From NCBI GenBank assembly GCA_020055645.1, contig CM034546.1, positions 48,298,001-48,362,000 of the forward strand: DNA of 64,000 bases, written 5' to 3'. A model generated the notes under the pieces. It made no database searches and had not been told where the DNA came from. It saw nothing but the letters and a program-made list of their open reading frames with translations. Below, piece by piece: positions 29,743 through 42,840 of this stretch. Positions within the stretch are counted from its first letter, which is position 1, and every line of letters begins with the position of its first letter. A program made the position numbers and the translations under genes. Source of the stretch: Tomocerus qinae. Lineage: Eukaryota > Arthropoda > Collembola > Entomobryomorpha > Tomoceridae.

Positions 29743-32700
29743 ATGTCCTTAGAAATTTTGTCATCAGATCAACATGTGGAAGAGTGGAAAATAAAGAAAC
29801 TGATCAAAAGTTTGGAAACCGCAGTTGGGTAAGTGTAAACTATCTCCCTTTTATTTATTTTCACGTTTACACACCTAACTTAACTGTTCATTACTTTCTG
29901 TAAGTAGAAATGGAACGAGTATGATTTCATTGATTATTCCAACAAATGGCCAAATTCCACGAGTGAATAAAATGTTGACTGAAGAATATGGGACAGCAGC
30001 GAACATCAAATCCCGTGTTAACCGCCTGTCAGTGCTGAGTGCAATTACGTCTGTACAGAATAGGCTCAAATTATATAATAAAGGTATTTAACTGACTTAC
30101 AAATAAATAAAACTAAAAATACAGGAATATTATTTTTAGTGAATACAAAAATGGTCCAACCAATTATAATTTGAACAGTTCCTCCTAACGGACTTGTCAT
30201 TTACTGTGGAACTGTCGTCATCGATGAAGGGAAAGAGAAGCTAGTCAACTTTGATTTCGAACCGTTCAAGCCTATTAGTAATTCGCTCTACCATTGTGGA
30301 AATAAGGTTGGTTTATTAATTCATGTCTTGTAGTAGTAATTATTAAAATTAAAAGTAAAAAATTAAAAATAATTAAAACCCATAACCATGTATCAAAACC
30401 ATCGTTTTCCATTTCTCCTAAATTGCCCTGGCCCTGAAATATAGACATGCAAGTCTCGTCATTTCCCTAATCCTTATAATCAAATATAACCTTAGGGCCC
30501 GATTAAGCCCTAACAGAAGCTCGTCTGTGCAAGGGTACCTGTCACATTATTAGAAAAGAATAGTAAAAATAGTCCAAAATTGGATAGAAACCCAATAATT
30601 GGGATTCTCAGTGCCCATAAACATAAAAACTGCTTTTGCCAAGTTTGGCCAGGGAACAAAAAAGGTAAAAAGTACTACTTTTTTGTAAAAAAGCATTCCG
30701 TTTTACATTTTAACCTTATGTACATGTAAAGTGGAAGTATATAAATGGGGCCGGCTGCTGCATCCTAAAAGTGAATAGGAAAAAAAGGATTGATTTTTTA
30801 AACTGTTACTCCTACATTTTTTTATAAAAAAGGAAAAAAGGCAAAGAAGTTCTTTGTTCCCTGAGTTTGGTCAACTTCCCTCTTAGCATCCAAACTTTAA
30901 CGTTGAATGAACGGACTGTGTGGACCTATAAGTTCGCTTCCTCATGCAGGCGAGCTAAACTTGAGAATAAGATAACTAAATTTCTTTGTTGATCTCTTTT
31001 TATAGTTTCTTACAAAGGATCTGAGAGAATTACTGGAGGACAATGAGAAATTTGGATTCATTGTTGTGGATGGAAATGGATGCCTTTTTGGCGAGCTGCA
31101 AGGAAATACCAGAGGAGTTTTACATAAATTCTCTGTAGATCTCCCTAAAAAGCATGGTAAACAGTTTAAATTTTTAGAATTATAACGTAGTAAAGGAAAA
31201 CGCAATTTAAAACGTATTTTGTGTTTCCGAATGTTCAAAAAGTGTTTCGTATAAATAATATATATGCGAAACATAAACGTAAAATGCGAAAATATTGAAA
31301 AATTAGTTTACTTATTTTCCAATTACCTGTATATATCCTTTTTCGCATCAATGTAAAGATGCCACAAGATCATGAATTTTATTATTTAATTTATGATTTG
31401 AATGATTTGACATTTTGGAATGTTAGGGAGGGGCGGACAGTCAGCTTTGAGATTTGCCAGACTAAGACTGGAGAAAAGGCATAACTACGTGCGTAAAGTA
31501 GCAGAATTAGCAACTCAACTTTACATTACGAATGATAAACCCAATGTCGCCGGTTTGATTCTAGCAGGTTCCGCAGAATTTAAAACGGAGCTTGATCAAT
31601 CCGACATGTTTGACCAAGTACATATAATTGCGTTTCAGATTATTTTTACAAAAAAATTTGATTTTTTTGAAATTTTGAAACATGGATGTGATTAAAATAA
31701 TTTATTTACAGAGATTAAGGAGTAAAGTTTTAACAATAGTAGATGTTTCCTATGGAGGAGAAAATGGGTTCAATCAGGCTATAGAATTAGCATCAGAGTC
31801 GCTTCATTGCGTGAAGTTCGTTCAAGAAAAGAAAATGATTGGTAAGAAATAATAGTACAATTACAAAATATATTGTGGGAATGAAAGACAAAATAGTTAA
31901 ACGTATTTTGTGATGACAGGTCGATTTTTTGACGAAATAAATCAAAATTCTGGGAAGTTTTGCTTTGGAGTAGATGACACTATGAAAGCGTTAGAGATGG
32001 GAAGCGTCGAAATACTTTTGTGTTGGGAAAATTTAAGTGTTGCAAGATATGTTTTGAAAAACAATAAAACTGGAGAGGAGAAAATTTTGCTTTTGTCCCC
32101 AGATCAAGACAAAAAGAATAAATCTCATTTTACTGATAAAGAGGTAAGTCATCGGAAACTTTGGTTGTGAAAAGATTTCATTTGTAATGAAAAGGCTGTT
32201 CCATTTCTCAAAAGTCGGTTCACCAAAGTGCAAACTTTTTTCATCACATACAATAAATAGCTTTTGATTGTTAAACTAAAGGAGATGGATGGTTTGAGAC
32301 TTTGAACCTGAGATGGGAAGTCCAAACCGAAAGAAACATTCGTATTAAAATGATTTGCTAATAATACAGGACGGTGTAGAGTTGGAGTTAGTGGACCGCC
32401 AGCTTTGGTTGGAGTGGATAGCCGACAACTACAAGAATTATGGAACAGTCCTGGAAATTGTTAGCGACAGATCCCAAGAAGGTTCTCAGTATGTCCACGG
32501 ATTTGGTGGTGTTGGTGGTAAGAAAATGGTCCTAATAATATTATTTATAGTCATATTCCCTATGAATGTGGAAAAAAAGAAATCAATTTAAGTAACTTCA
32601 TACTGAGGAGTCAAATTAATTTTTGATCTTTTTGCATTTATTTAACTGATTAGGTCTTCTTCGTTATCAAGTGAATTTTGAAGCAATTGATCCAGATATA

Positions 32701-32757
32701 GATAAGTTGGAGAACGGGAATGACAGTGATATCAGTGCAGACTCTGATTATGATTAA
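29743..32757 (+). CDS. eRF1: Eukaryotic peptide chain release factor eRF1, 9 exons, 445 aa
   Basis: Exons: 29743-29828, 29908-30083, 30179-30306, 31006-31156, 31427-31617, 31712-31841, 31920-32143, 32370-32517 and 32654-32757. All junctions are GT-AG and the phases sum to a clean 445-codon frame. eRF1 reads stop codons in the ribosomal A site and triggers peptide release with eRF3. The GTS motif is at residues 31-33, NIKS at 61-64 and the catalytic GGQ at 183-185 ([14 protein letters not shown]). Numbering equals the human protein up to GGQ. Three decoding-domain positions that are normally invariant differ: TAANIKS instead of TASNIKS, and YHCGNKF instead of YLCDNKF. The acidic C-terminal tail (ISADSDYD) is longer than in human. 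Conservation elsewhere and an intact frame argue for a functional protein, possibly a diverged paralogue. Confidence 0.95.
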
Positions 32758-35097
32758 GCATGAGAAAATCATTATTCTTACATATTCGTCGACAATTGTT
32801 TAAGAATGCTGAGGCTTACTTGGCTGAAACCTCATTTCTATTTGGTATCCTGATACTCAAGATATATATTCTGTCTGCAGCGTAAATATGCCCAGTTATA
32901 AAATAATCAAAATCGAATCGAAATAATCTAATATTACTTTCAGCTTGTAATTTATTGAATTTTTTTCATTACAAAAATTATATCTATCTTTATTGCGTTT
33001 AGGATAAAATTCTACTAATCTCAAATTATTTTACATAGGCTGTCATAATTTAACAAGGGGAAAAGAAGGCCATCAGTCAGTACTGTATTTATTGGTGGAT
33101 TTTATAATAAGAAAAGGTAGAATCAAAAAACTGAGCAGCTATTTCATTTGCACTTTATAATTTTATAAAGTTGTATCAACCATTGTATTGTTATTACGTA
33201 ATTATTCATTGACATTATATGGCTCTGTAAATGGTTGACTCGATCTACACTTCGAAAATCGTTTGTCATCGAAATGTTTTATATAACTTTTTCAATACAT
33301 CTCGAAGGTTTATTATCAGCATCGATATAGTACCACAAAATTTCCAGAATAATAGTAAAAAAACAACTAAGTAGGAATAGGAAGTATCCACAAGCGACGA
33401 ATATGATGCGGATTTTTATTGTGACACGTATACGTACACGGTACACATCGAGATTTTTCATGCATCAGTTTTGCATGAGATATTTTCTTTTTTAGATCAA
33501 TTTTAAAGTCATAATGTTCAAGAATATATTTCAGAAAGCCTATTTTTTGCATAAACTGAAAATAAGACAGAAATTTTTGACGATAGTAGTAACAAAATTC
33601 ATAAGAATACGGGTTAGTGATATCTGCTTCCTTTACAGTCATGCAGACTCCGTCAGAAGGTTCTGATAAGTCTTCACTTTGTCGTCTATCAACAAATATA
33701 TGAATCCACAACGTTTGTCTTTTTTTTCCAAACCATATACCCTGCCTAGCATAAACCGCAGTGAAGTTGAGTCATTACTACAACCGCTCTTACCGAATTT
33801 TTACATTTAGCATTTCTTTTTAATTTTAAATATCGGTGTACATTACATTAACAGCAAACAATTGCATAAAAAGGCTACTGACTACTAATACAATACAATA
33901 TATGGTTTAGAGTTGAGTTGAGGCGTGTAGGTGAATAGCATACTACACAATAACAATTACCCGTACGTAATAAAATATTACATATTGATTCTTGTGATTG
34001 GACTTCATGTCACCTAATTCCTTTATAAATCTATTTCGTCATTGAGGTTTTTAAAAAAAATACTCGAAATTTCTTGTCACGGTCTTTCTAAAAGTTTCCC
34101 AATAAATACGCTTTCAAACAATATTTCTATAGTCCAGAATATTTTTAAAACTATTAGATATTTTCATATTGTCCGAACATTTTTAGTATCTTAAATATCT
34201 GGTAAGATTGTGCATAACCCCGCTATAGGGAACCTCATGTTGTATTTTATTGCGTCTTATAACTTGAACAAATTATGCATAGGCATCGTTGCTACTCTTA
34301 AACATAACAAACAAACTGGGACATGAAAGCTGTTTTTACATATCAAACCGAATAAACCGATGTCTTATTATGCAGTTTTTCTTAGCTTTATACTTAACTA
34401 TACTAAAGTACAGTATAAACGGATTTTTATTAAAATCTTTTAGTAAAGGACGAAACAAAATGATATTTAAGGTAAAGAAGCAGAAAATAAGATCGTAGCC
34501 AAATATAAAATTTTTAGTCCAGACTGAAATTCTAAGCTGGAGCTTGTGCTAGTAGACTATTAAACTAGTTATACCTTGGAGTGTGGCTTTTAGTCCCTGC
34601 CAGGTATCGAAAACATGTGACGCGACTATGTCACCTCTTCTGACAACGTATTAAGCAGAATATGGAGACACACATACACATGAATTATTCCTTTCTTTCT
34701 CCACTCAACCTTCTTTATTATTGACAATAGAGTATAGGTTTAGCTTGGCATTTGACTTACCAAAACAACAATCAAATATTTATAAAATACTGACTCCGCA
34801 TTGAGGTTCGGAAAAAGCGAAGGATTGGCTGACTTTTCCTTGATATGCTTCCGTCTCCGTCCACTTTTATCATGACTTATGACTGCGTATTAAATACTAA
34901 TTATGTATTCTGTGTTCACGGACAATATAATATTATTAAGTTCCAAAGCCATAATTATTTTGTCTATAACACTTAAATTGATATCAAGTTGTCTTTAATA
35001 CAAGCCCTACCAATAATTATAACATAACATAATTAATTTGTATTAATTTGCTTTTTAAAGCTCACATTTATAAACAATTCACCAGTGATCACCAAAT
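32758..35097. other. eRF1 3' flank and upstream region of receptor copy 1
   Basis: About 34020-35097 is homologous to 51530-51640 plus 53930-54909, the upstream region of receptor copy 4, and 34640-34870 to 41715-41960, so it belongs to the duplicated receptor unit. A 114-codon open frame at 33367-33711 (minus) has no recognisable domain. No other gene is seen. Confidence 0.45.
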
Positions 35098-37715
35098 ATG
35101 GCACTAAATTGTGTTTACATTCTACTAATTATTGGATTATCCTCAGCCTGGGAAATAAAAGATATAGCAGACTTTGAAAAAGAATGCTACATTAATGTGA
35201 TATTCAATCAATCTTATGTGGAAAAAACTCAAGATACAGTCCTAAATATGCAGCTTCAAAAAATGGATATCCCATACTCAATTACAAAACCACAATATAA
35301 TTATACAGATGATTTGATTATATATCGCAAATTTAGCATCTTGAAATTTCAGAAGCATGTAGTGTGTATAACTGACATATTATTTGACGTTGGTGCAAAT
35401 CGTCTGCCTAATATTACAACGTAACAAGCCATTTCATCATGACTGCTACAAAGTAACAAACCATTTTATCATGGCTGAGACAAAGTAACAAACCATTTTA
35501 TCATGGCTGCGACAATGTAACAAACCTAACTCCTGATACATTGGTTTGTTACATTGTCGCGGTCATGATAAAATGGTTTGTTACTTTGTCTCAGCCATGA
35601 TAAAATGGTTTGTTACTTTGTAGCAGTCATGATGAAATGGCTTGTTACGTTGTAATATTAGGCAGACGAAATGCTTTAACGGATTTATATTATTTTGAAT
35701 ATATCAGTGACTATTTTACAACTCGAGATACGTTAGTGGTTAGATTTAAACAATCGGTTTCTTCACAATGGTTGTACAACGCAGAACATTCTTCTGTTTA
35801 CATGCTTGCCCAAAAAGAAGTTGTGGATTTAGTGAAATTAAATATTAACAGATTATTTTTTGATACGCCAAGAAAAAGTTATAAAAAGTCAATTATAAAT
35901 GAGCTAATTATCCATAGACTTTGGTTTATCTTGTCTTGGTCAGGGGCAGATGAAAATTTATTTTTTTTGTGCCCAGTTAATAGCGCATGGGAGAGCAAAG
36001 CAAATTATATATTTGCTTATAATATGGTGCCTTTGTGTTGGGGAATAACTTGTTATGGGAAAAAACTGCGGCAAACGGCGATAGAAAACTTTATTACAAG
36101 TAGCAAAGTTGCGAAAACAGTAAAGGTTTCCACACACGATTTGACACATAATGATAATGACTATTGTGGGCCACCACTCCGTGATGATTATTTCACATAT
36201 TTTAGTCCAAAATATGGAATTTCTGTTATAATTAATTCAATTATATTTCATAATTTCCCAAATTCCACAGTAGGAAAGTGCTTACATTTAAAAAATGTTT
36301 TTCCAGTAGTACCTCTTTTTTTCCAATCGCAAGATTTCGTACATTGGCTTCGTGGACATCCTTATGTCTTTATGATTCCCACTACAGAAGACTCTTTCAA
36401 TTTTATTTCTTGTGTCGTTTTAGAAGACGAAAGTCTTTCTTTCTATGGCTACATTCGACCTTATCAATTTCATGCCTACATTGGCATAATCATTTCTGTT
36501 TTTGCTGCTATCATCTTTCTCCGTGGGGTATCATTCTACAAAGGTGATAATAGCGACCCGTTTTTCCTTATCTTCTATGCGTATATTTTGGAAATCAGTT
36601 ATTCTCTATCATCTCAAGCTGATAAAAAAGCGTGGATCAAATTAGTTATCGGCCCGTTCCTACTTATGTTCATTGTATTAACAAATGCCTACAAAGGAAT
36701 CGTCACTACAGACTTAGTTGAGCCACGTCCAGTCAAGAGAATTGAATCCATGGAACATTTGGCAAATTTATCTCAAATTTCTACTTTTGGTCAATTGGTT
36801 AATACAAATGAGTTTGAACCTTTCAATTTATCGTACTTTTTTCAACATAGCCTTTTAAAATGGTACTACGATAAACTCAACAAAAAAGTGAAACTTAAAT
36901 ATTTTCATGAGCAAAACAAAAGTATAATACTAGAAGCCTTACAGATGCAAAATTTCAAAAATATAACTTCAAAGAATCTGCTTGATCATAAATTAAACGA
37001 TTTATTTAAAGTGATAGAGCTATATTGGGATTTATACGGTAACAATCCTCCTCCTAACATTCTTCACCAGGAAATTGTAATCAAAATTGCCAATTCACTT
37101 AAATTCTATCGTGGATTCCCGGACATTACTCCTTATGAGTGGATTTCACAATGTAATTACTCTGCGATGATTCTTCAAAAGTCTACTATGCATAGATTTC
37201 TTAATGACTCACATTGGAATCCTGAACTTGGAGGAGTTAAACCTCTCAAAACTTTATATCTCGGAGTGGAAGAACATCCTATTATTCCAACATCATTTTA
37301 TATGATTCTCGACACTTCTGACATACCTTTACTCACACCGCTTGTAAGACTAAATTTCTTTGTTGTTAGTCAATCTGGGATCTTAGATTTCTGGTTTGAG
37401 AACTACAAATCATATAATTATACAAGATGTCGTACATGCTGGCTCAGAAATCCACCTCGGCCTCTAACCTTTGACAATTCCAATATCGCTACAATATTTG
37501 CAATTTCTGGATGCATTTTACTAGCATCTTTAATAGCTTTCTTTGCGGAAATTACGGTGTCATTAAAAAGTAAAATATGGAAATTTCTTATTGAGATTTG
37601 GAAAGTTGCAAGAGTCCCCAAAAATAGAATCATCACTGGAATATATTATTCAATTTACAACAGCATATTTTGTACTCATTCTTCTACTCCCATTATTATA
37701 ATTCGTAATCGTTAA
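35098..37715 (+). pseudogene. Divergent ionotropic receptor (IR-like), copy 1, broken by a hairpin MITE
   Basis: The protein is a close paralogue of copy 4 (54910-57276), with the same signal peptide start (MALNCVYILL). A 268-bp palindromic MITE at 35401-35668 interrupts it after about codon 101, adding 272 bp with its 4-bp target duplication, which shifts frame and brings a stop. From ALTDLYYF (about 35669) to the stop at 37715 the frame is intact, so the break looks recent. The C-terminal part keeps all three membrane segments (around 36480-36540, 36640-36710 and 37480-37560) and the CRTCWLRNPPRPL motif before the last one. Unless the MITE is spliced out (no GT-AG at its ends), no full receptor can be made. 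Confidence 0.88.
35401..35668. mobile_element. 268-bp hairpin MITE in receptor copy 1, 4-bp target duplication
   Basis: The ends are cgtctgcctaatattacaac and the matching inverse, and the arms of about 125 bp pair with only a few mismatches around an 18-bp loop (ctaactcctgatacattg). Each arm contains about three direct repeats of 32 bp with core gtaacaaaccattttatcat. The flanks are aaat at 35397-35400 and 35669-35672; the empty site (gcaaatgcttt) is seen in copy 4. Confidence 0.93.
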
Positions 37716-38628
37716 TACAGTAAATTATATCTGGAGCAAAATTTATACTCTTGTCATTTACGTATAATTTCTATAATAATTTCACAATCATGCACAGATA
37801 AAAGCGTCGAGAAACGCTGTTGATTGAGAATTTTGAATATCTACTTTTGCATCCATATCTTGATTGATTAACAGTAGTGGTTACGTTTTAATTGATAATG
37901 ATTATCTATGATTGTAGTTTTAGTTAAAAAGGTATAAAATTCATTTGCGAATACTTTCAATAATTTTGTTAGATAATAGATACGTCGGCTATTTCATATT
38001 ATCATATTACAACCGCAATTCGCATTACTTAGCTATTATTGCTATTTTATAGTTAACAAAGAAAGCATTGGCTCAAAACCGAAGCGTGTTGGAGTACTTT
38101 ATTCTCATTATTTTGTTCATATAACGTTGGCGTTAGATAGATCAGGAACTGTAGGTTAAGGTTGTGAGACAGAGTATAAAGTCGGCACGCCTTACATTGA
38201 TTTGATGTACAGCATGCCGTATATGCCGTAAATGCCGAAAATGCCGCATATGCAGTAAATTAAGCAAAGACATCGTCTTTGACAGGGAATAAATCCGATT
38301 TTGGCGATATTTTTTAGTTTACGGCATTTACGGCATTTACACTATTTTTGTGCGGCATTTACGGCATTTGCGGCAATTTACAGCGTGCGGCATTTAAGGC
38401 ACACTCGATACCTTGTTGTGAGATAACCTACACTACGCAGAAATGAGGTCACAGGAAGCAAAAATCGATAGAGTAAACCAACTATCTATATAAACTTATA
38501 TAAAGTCAAAAGAGTGGGTAGTCCAATCATATCATAGCCAAGAATAAGAGTTGTATTGTCTCCAACATGTAATATATTTTCCTTCCTTCAATACAATGGA
38601 TAATAATTATGAAAAGGTTTTTTAAAAG

Positions 38629-39245
38629 CAGGGCATGAAAAACCCAAAAACCCGGGTTTTTGGTTGGGTTTTTGGGTAGCAAAATTAGCAAAAACCCGGG
38701 TTTTTGCTATTAAATGGGGCGACTTGAACACCCAAGGATTAGAGCAGAATACAAGAACTCTAGTTTAAAATATCCGTTATTTCAATCCCAATCAACGATA
38801 CAAGTATTTATTTATTGTCAGTTCAAAATATTGAGATAATCAAATTATGTTTATCTCAATATTTTGGAAATAAATGGAATACTTTCAATACTATAGTTTT
38901 CAAGTTCGTCTATATTAAGTCGCCTCTATACCTAATAACTACTTAATAACTTACCAACCGAATATTTGATCAATATACTTTTGAGTTTACTAACAAATTA
39001 CTACTAAACGAATCGACAAATTCACTTACATTAAAATAAATTAAAATACAGATTGCCCAAATAAAGAATCAAAATAAATATTATTTTAAGTTTGAATATG
39101 GAACAATAATAGTAGAAGTCCAGTGAACCACAGTAGATGGCGGATGCTACTGCAAAAACCCAAAAACCCCAAAAACCCAGCAAAAACCCAAAAAGGCGGG
39201 TTTTTGGGTTTTTCCTAGGAAAAACCCTGCCTTTTTCATGCCCTG
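38629..39245. mobile_element. 617-bp hAT-like non-autonomous element, 8-bp target duplication
   Basis: Terminal inverted repeats cagggcatgaaaaa / tttttcatgccctg, flanked by tttaaaag at 38621-38628 and 39246-39253. Both subterminal regions are made of reiterated aaaaaccc/gggttttt motifs. No open frame. CAGGG ends and an 8-bp target are typical of hAT. Confidence 0.92.
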
Positions 39246-40126
39246 TTTAAAAGCAGTTAAGCGATTAAAAATAAATCTGTCATTTTAACAAATTGGGTAT
39301 TTGGAAAATTAATTATATAATTTCAATTAAAGAGTAAAAATATTACAAACTACGGTTTCACATGAATTATTTAATAGTATAAGAAAAAGGAAGAATTTAC
39401 AACCATAACTCTGTCATACTGTCATTGGTGACACAGACTATGTGTACTTGGAACCTGTATTCAAGTATTCATTCGGTGTAAGCCCAGTAAGCCGGGTGTT
39501 AAATAAAAAATCATGAGCAAACACAAAGCGTGAGCAATATCGGTAGATACAACTTCTAGGAAAGGTATTTACTCCTGTAAAGGTTTAAACATAACATAAG
39601 CATTGCTAAGTATGATATTACATAGGAATATTTTGTTTTATCTATCTAACTTAGTGAGTTTATTTGAAATGTATTTGGACTTAAATATAAAACAGAACTA
39701 TATGACATAATATACTTGTTACGCTGCTAGCTCCTGGTGTTTCTCTTTATGTTCCACTTCTTTTGGACGGCCATTAAAATGTAAGAACTTAATGACCACA
39801 GTCTTTAATGACAAATGTTAAATCCTAAGCCCATATCATATGCAGTTTAGCTCTATTAGAAATAATTTTTAAGCATTTACTTAGTTGGTAGATACGTAAG
39901 TGCTATTAAACTGATAAAAAACTGACTTATAAAATTCAAAAATCGAAAAGATAGATTAAGAGAGAGACATTTCTTGTCAACTAATCTATTAGTATGTTAT
40001 ACTTTTCATGTCGAGTCTTAATATTTTGATCAATATTGTTAAAAGTGGAAAATGTTTATTGTATAAATGAAATAATTTAAAATGTACCTGAATAGTTATT
40101 TGACGGTAATTCTTGATGGTCATGTC

Positions 40127-41165
40127 TAGGGAATCCAAAACCGGACCCAAATTTTAAAACCGGTTTTCGGTTTTTTCGGTTTTTGAACTTTTAAAACCGG
40201 GTTTTCACCGGTTTTAAAAACCCAAAATTTGTTTTTAAAAATTCAATGCTAATACTACCAAATTAATGTGTTTGCAGATAAAGACAGACAGAACACAATT
40301 TCATTAAGTGGAATTTTAACTTTTACTAACAATTTAATTTTATTTTATTTTTTAAATAAGATATAAATCTCAAAAGTAGTTTTTGGTATTATCGTTTAAA
40401 GGGTCCTGATAGTACTAAATGCATTGCAATTGGAGGGGACCCTTCTACAAAACCAATTCTATCGAGTCATTCTCATGAGAAATAATCAAAATGTTTTAAA
40501 TTTATGTACTAAAATTATTGGCCACTCCAAAAACGCTCTGAGAGTTTTAACTTAAATCTGTGTAGTAAGTTTTTTCCAACTCATATTCAGTTTTCGATAA
40601 TTCTCGAAGAGAAATAATGCAATCATAGAATACAGCGTCTTTGAAGCAAATAAATTTTTCTCATATTTTTATGCTTTCTAAATTTTTGAAAATTAGAGAA
40701 AATTGATTTAAAATGATTCAATCTAATTAAGAATTTTATTTCAAAAAATATATCGAGGATAGAAAATATTTACTGCCATTTTTGTATTGCGTTCTAAAGT
40801 AAAAAAAACTCTAAACGGAACTGGTATTTGCCCTTCTATTACTTTACTGTTATTGTAAATACTAGTTTATTGTGTTTTACTTTACTGAACTCTACATAAT
40901 TGCACGTATCCAAACATTAAGGATTTTCATGTTATTATTAATAAACGTTTTACTATTTTATATAATTTATGCGACTTTATAATTGTATCTCAATTTCTGA
41001 TTTTCGAATTTTCAGGCTTTATTGTTATTTTAACTGCATATCAGATATAGTTAAATATCTTCTATCAACACCGGTTTTCAGAAAATGAAAACCGGTTTCC
41101 GGTTTTGAAAAGTTCGGTTTTTCACCGGTTTTAAAACCGGTGTAAAACCGGCTTTGGATTCCCTA
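40127..41165. mobile_element. 1.04-kb hAT-like non-autonomous element, 8-bp target duplication
   Basis: Ends tagggaatcc and ggattcccta, flanked by gtcatgtc at 40119-40126 and 41166-41173. Both ends hold clustered aaaaccggttttc-type motifs (about 80-100 bp each). The AT-rich interior has no open frame. Confidence 0.92.
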
Positions 41166-41392
41166 GTCATGTCCCTGCGGTTAATTTAAATAAAATATCC
41201 TCAAACAATAATTAAACTGTATCCACAATGATTGAAAAGTTAAATCGTAGTTGATGTACATAGAAATCATATTATTTAGATGGATTTCTCTAAGAAAGCC
41301 GAAAGTGACAAAGTATAAGGAGAGCAGAGCGTAATACGTGTATCGTTGCATGATACATTTCTATGGCGGGCATAAAAATTTTGCGTGCCTGA

Positions 41393-41720
41393 TGGAAGCT
41401 TTAAGAAAAGTACAATATCTACGTACAATATTCTGGACTTATGGAATCGCAATTCCTCCTGTGTGAATTATTTATGTGGATTAGTTTACAATTCACAATT
41501 ATCGCGAAAGCAGGATTCTATCGGATTTGGGACTCCCTACAGCAACATTTCTAAAAGTGAGCCCTTAATTCACAAGAAAACCTATAATCCTACTTTCGTT
41601 AATTCATGCATATTATTTCTTTGACTAATAAACCGTAGGTTAGCTTATACGGTGATGCTTTGTCATTAAATCGACTTGTCGATTGTCGACTCACTAAATT
41701 CACTATATGGAACATAAGGC
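41393..41720 (+). repeat. Dispersed module, copy D, with extended homology
   Basis: The module reads tggaagctttaagaaaagta, then acaatattctggacttatgg. Homology to copy E continues through the tgtgtgaattatttatgtgg-like block and gtcgactcactaaattcact (about 41690-41715). The same downstream blocks occur at 48070-48430 without the ggaagcttt start. Confidence 0.65.
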
Positions 41721-41982
41721 AGACAAAGGTATTAAGCAGAATATTGAGACACACAGACACAATAACTATTCCTTTCTCTCTCCACTCATCCTCCTTTATT
41801 ATTGACAATAGTATATAGATTTAGCTTGGCATTCGACTTACCAAAATAACAATCAAATATTTATAAAATACTGATTCAACACTGAGTTTCGGAGGAGCGA
41901 AGACCTTGACTGACTTCTAAATTTTCCTTGATATCCTTCCGTCTCCGTCGACTTATGATATTATCCCTATCATATGGAAAAA

Positions 41983-42562
41983 AGTGTACAAAATACCATT
42001 TACCACTTACCAGTGGTAAGTGGTTTTTAATGGTATTTAACGTTAAATACCACTATCTACAAAGTAGTGGTAAGCGCTATGAATGGTAAAAATGGTAAAA
42101 AATAGTTTCATTTAAATTTTGTGTTTAAATTTTGAACAAAATTCCGTGCGAAAGTATGAAATAGCTTAGTAGCTGATGATTGTTGTCACAAATTGATAAG
42201 TGTTCATTATTCAGAGTTGGATTCAACCAATGACAGAACTAACAGCCCTTATTCGCCAATTGAGGTATTAATTGCAATTAAATTGGCACATTCATATCGA
42301 TTTTAAATTGGCATTAGTCTTGGTTTTAGTATCATTTTTTATAAGTTTCGGTGAACGATCAAATAAATTGGATAAATTTGATTAATTAAGGGGAAATATT
42401 TCATAGAAAACAAAGTTTTAAAACCTATATTTTAGGAAGTCTAGTGTATCTGTACTATATAAGCTATCTAAACAATCACTAAAATTTACCATTTTTACCA
42501 TTAAATGCATTTTTACCACTGTGGTGTTAAAAAAGGCTAAAAAGTGGTAAATTTTGTACACT
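41983..42562. mobile_element. MITE of about 580 bp next to the eRF1 exon copy
   Basis: The ends agtgtacaaaat and attttgtacact are inverted, followed on both sides by accatttaccact-like motifs; more gtggtaa repeats lie in the subterminal regions. The target duplication could not be settled because the left flank (ccctatcatatggaaaa) itself resembles the eRF1 intron 8 sequence found at the right flank. Confidence 0.75.
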
Positions 42563-42840
42563 GTGTCTATGAATGTGGAAAAGTAAAAATCAATTTAAGG
42601 ATGATACCTACCTGTGTATTAACATTTGATCTTTTTGCATTTATTTAACTGATCAAGGAATTCGTTATCAAGTGAATTTTGAAGCAATTGATGTAGATAT
42701 AGATAAGTTGGAAAGCGGGAACGACATTGATATCAGTGCAGACTCTGATTATGATTAAACATGAGAAAATCATTATTCTTGCATTCGTCAACGATTGTGT
42801 AAGAATTCTGAGGCTTACTTGCTGGCTGAAACCTCAAATT
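42563..42840 (+). pseudogene. Isolated copy of the last eRF1 exon (exon 9) with flanks
   Basis: The sequence matches eRF1 from within intron 8 (32560), through exon 9 and into the 3' flank (32840). The exon part (42658-42758) keeps its acceptor AG and an open frame, [11 protein letters not shown] to ISADSDYD and the TAA, with a few amino-acid changes (for example VDIDKLESGNDID). No other eRF1 exon is nearby, so it cannot make a release factor. It lies upstream of receptor copy 2, so it was probably carried by the segmental duplication that multiplied the receptor next to eRF1. Confidence 0.9.

Noticed and set aside
33367-33711. 114-codon minus-strand frame with several cysteines near its end
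   Set aside because: No recognisable family, no splice context, and no similarity to other parts of the window. It may be a decayed exon, but there is not enough support.
35610-37715. Treating the second open frame as an independent gene starting at 35610
   Set aside because: The first 20 or so codons are MITE sequence; homology to copy 4 shows it is the continuation of the gene starting at 35098.
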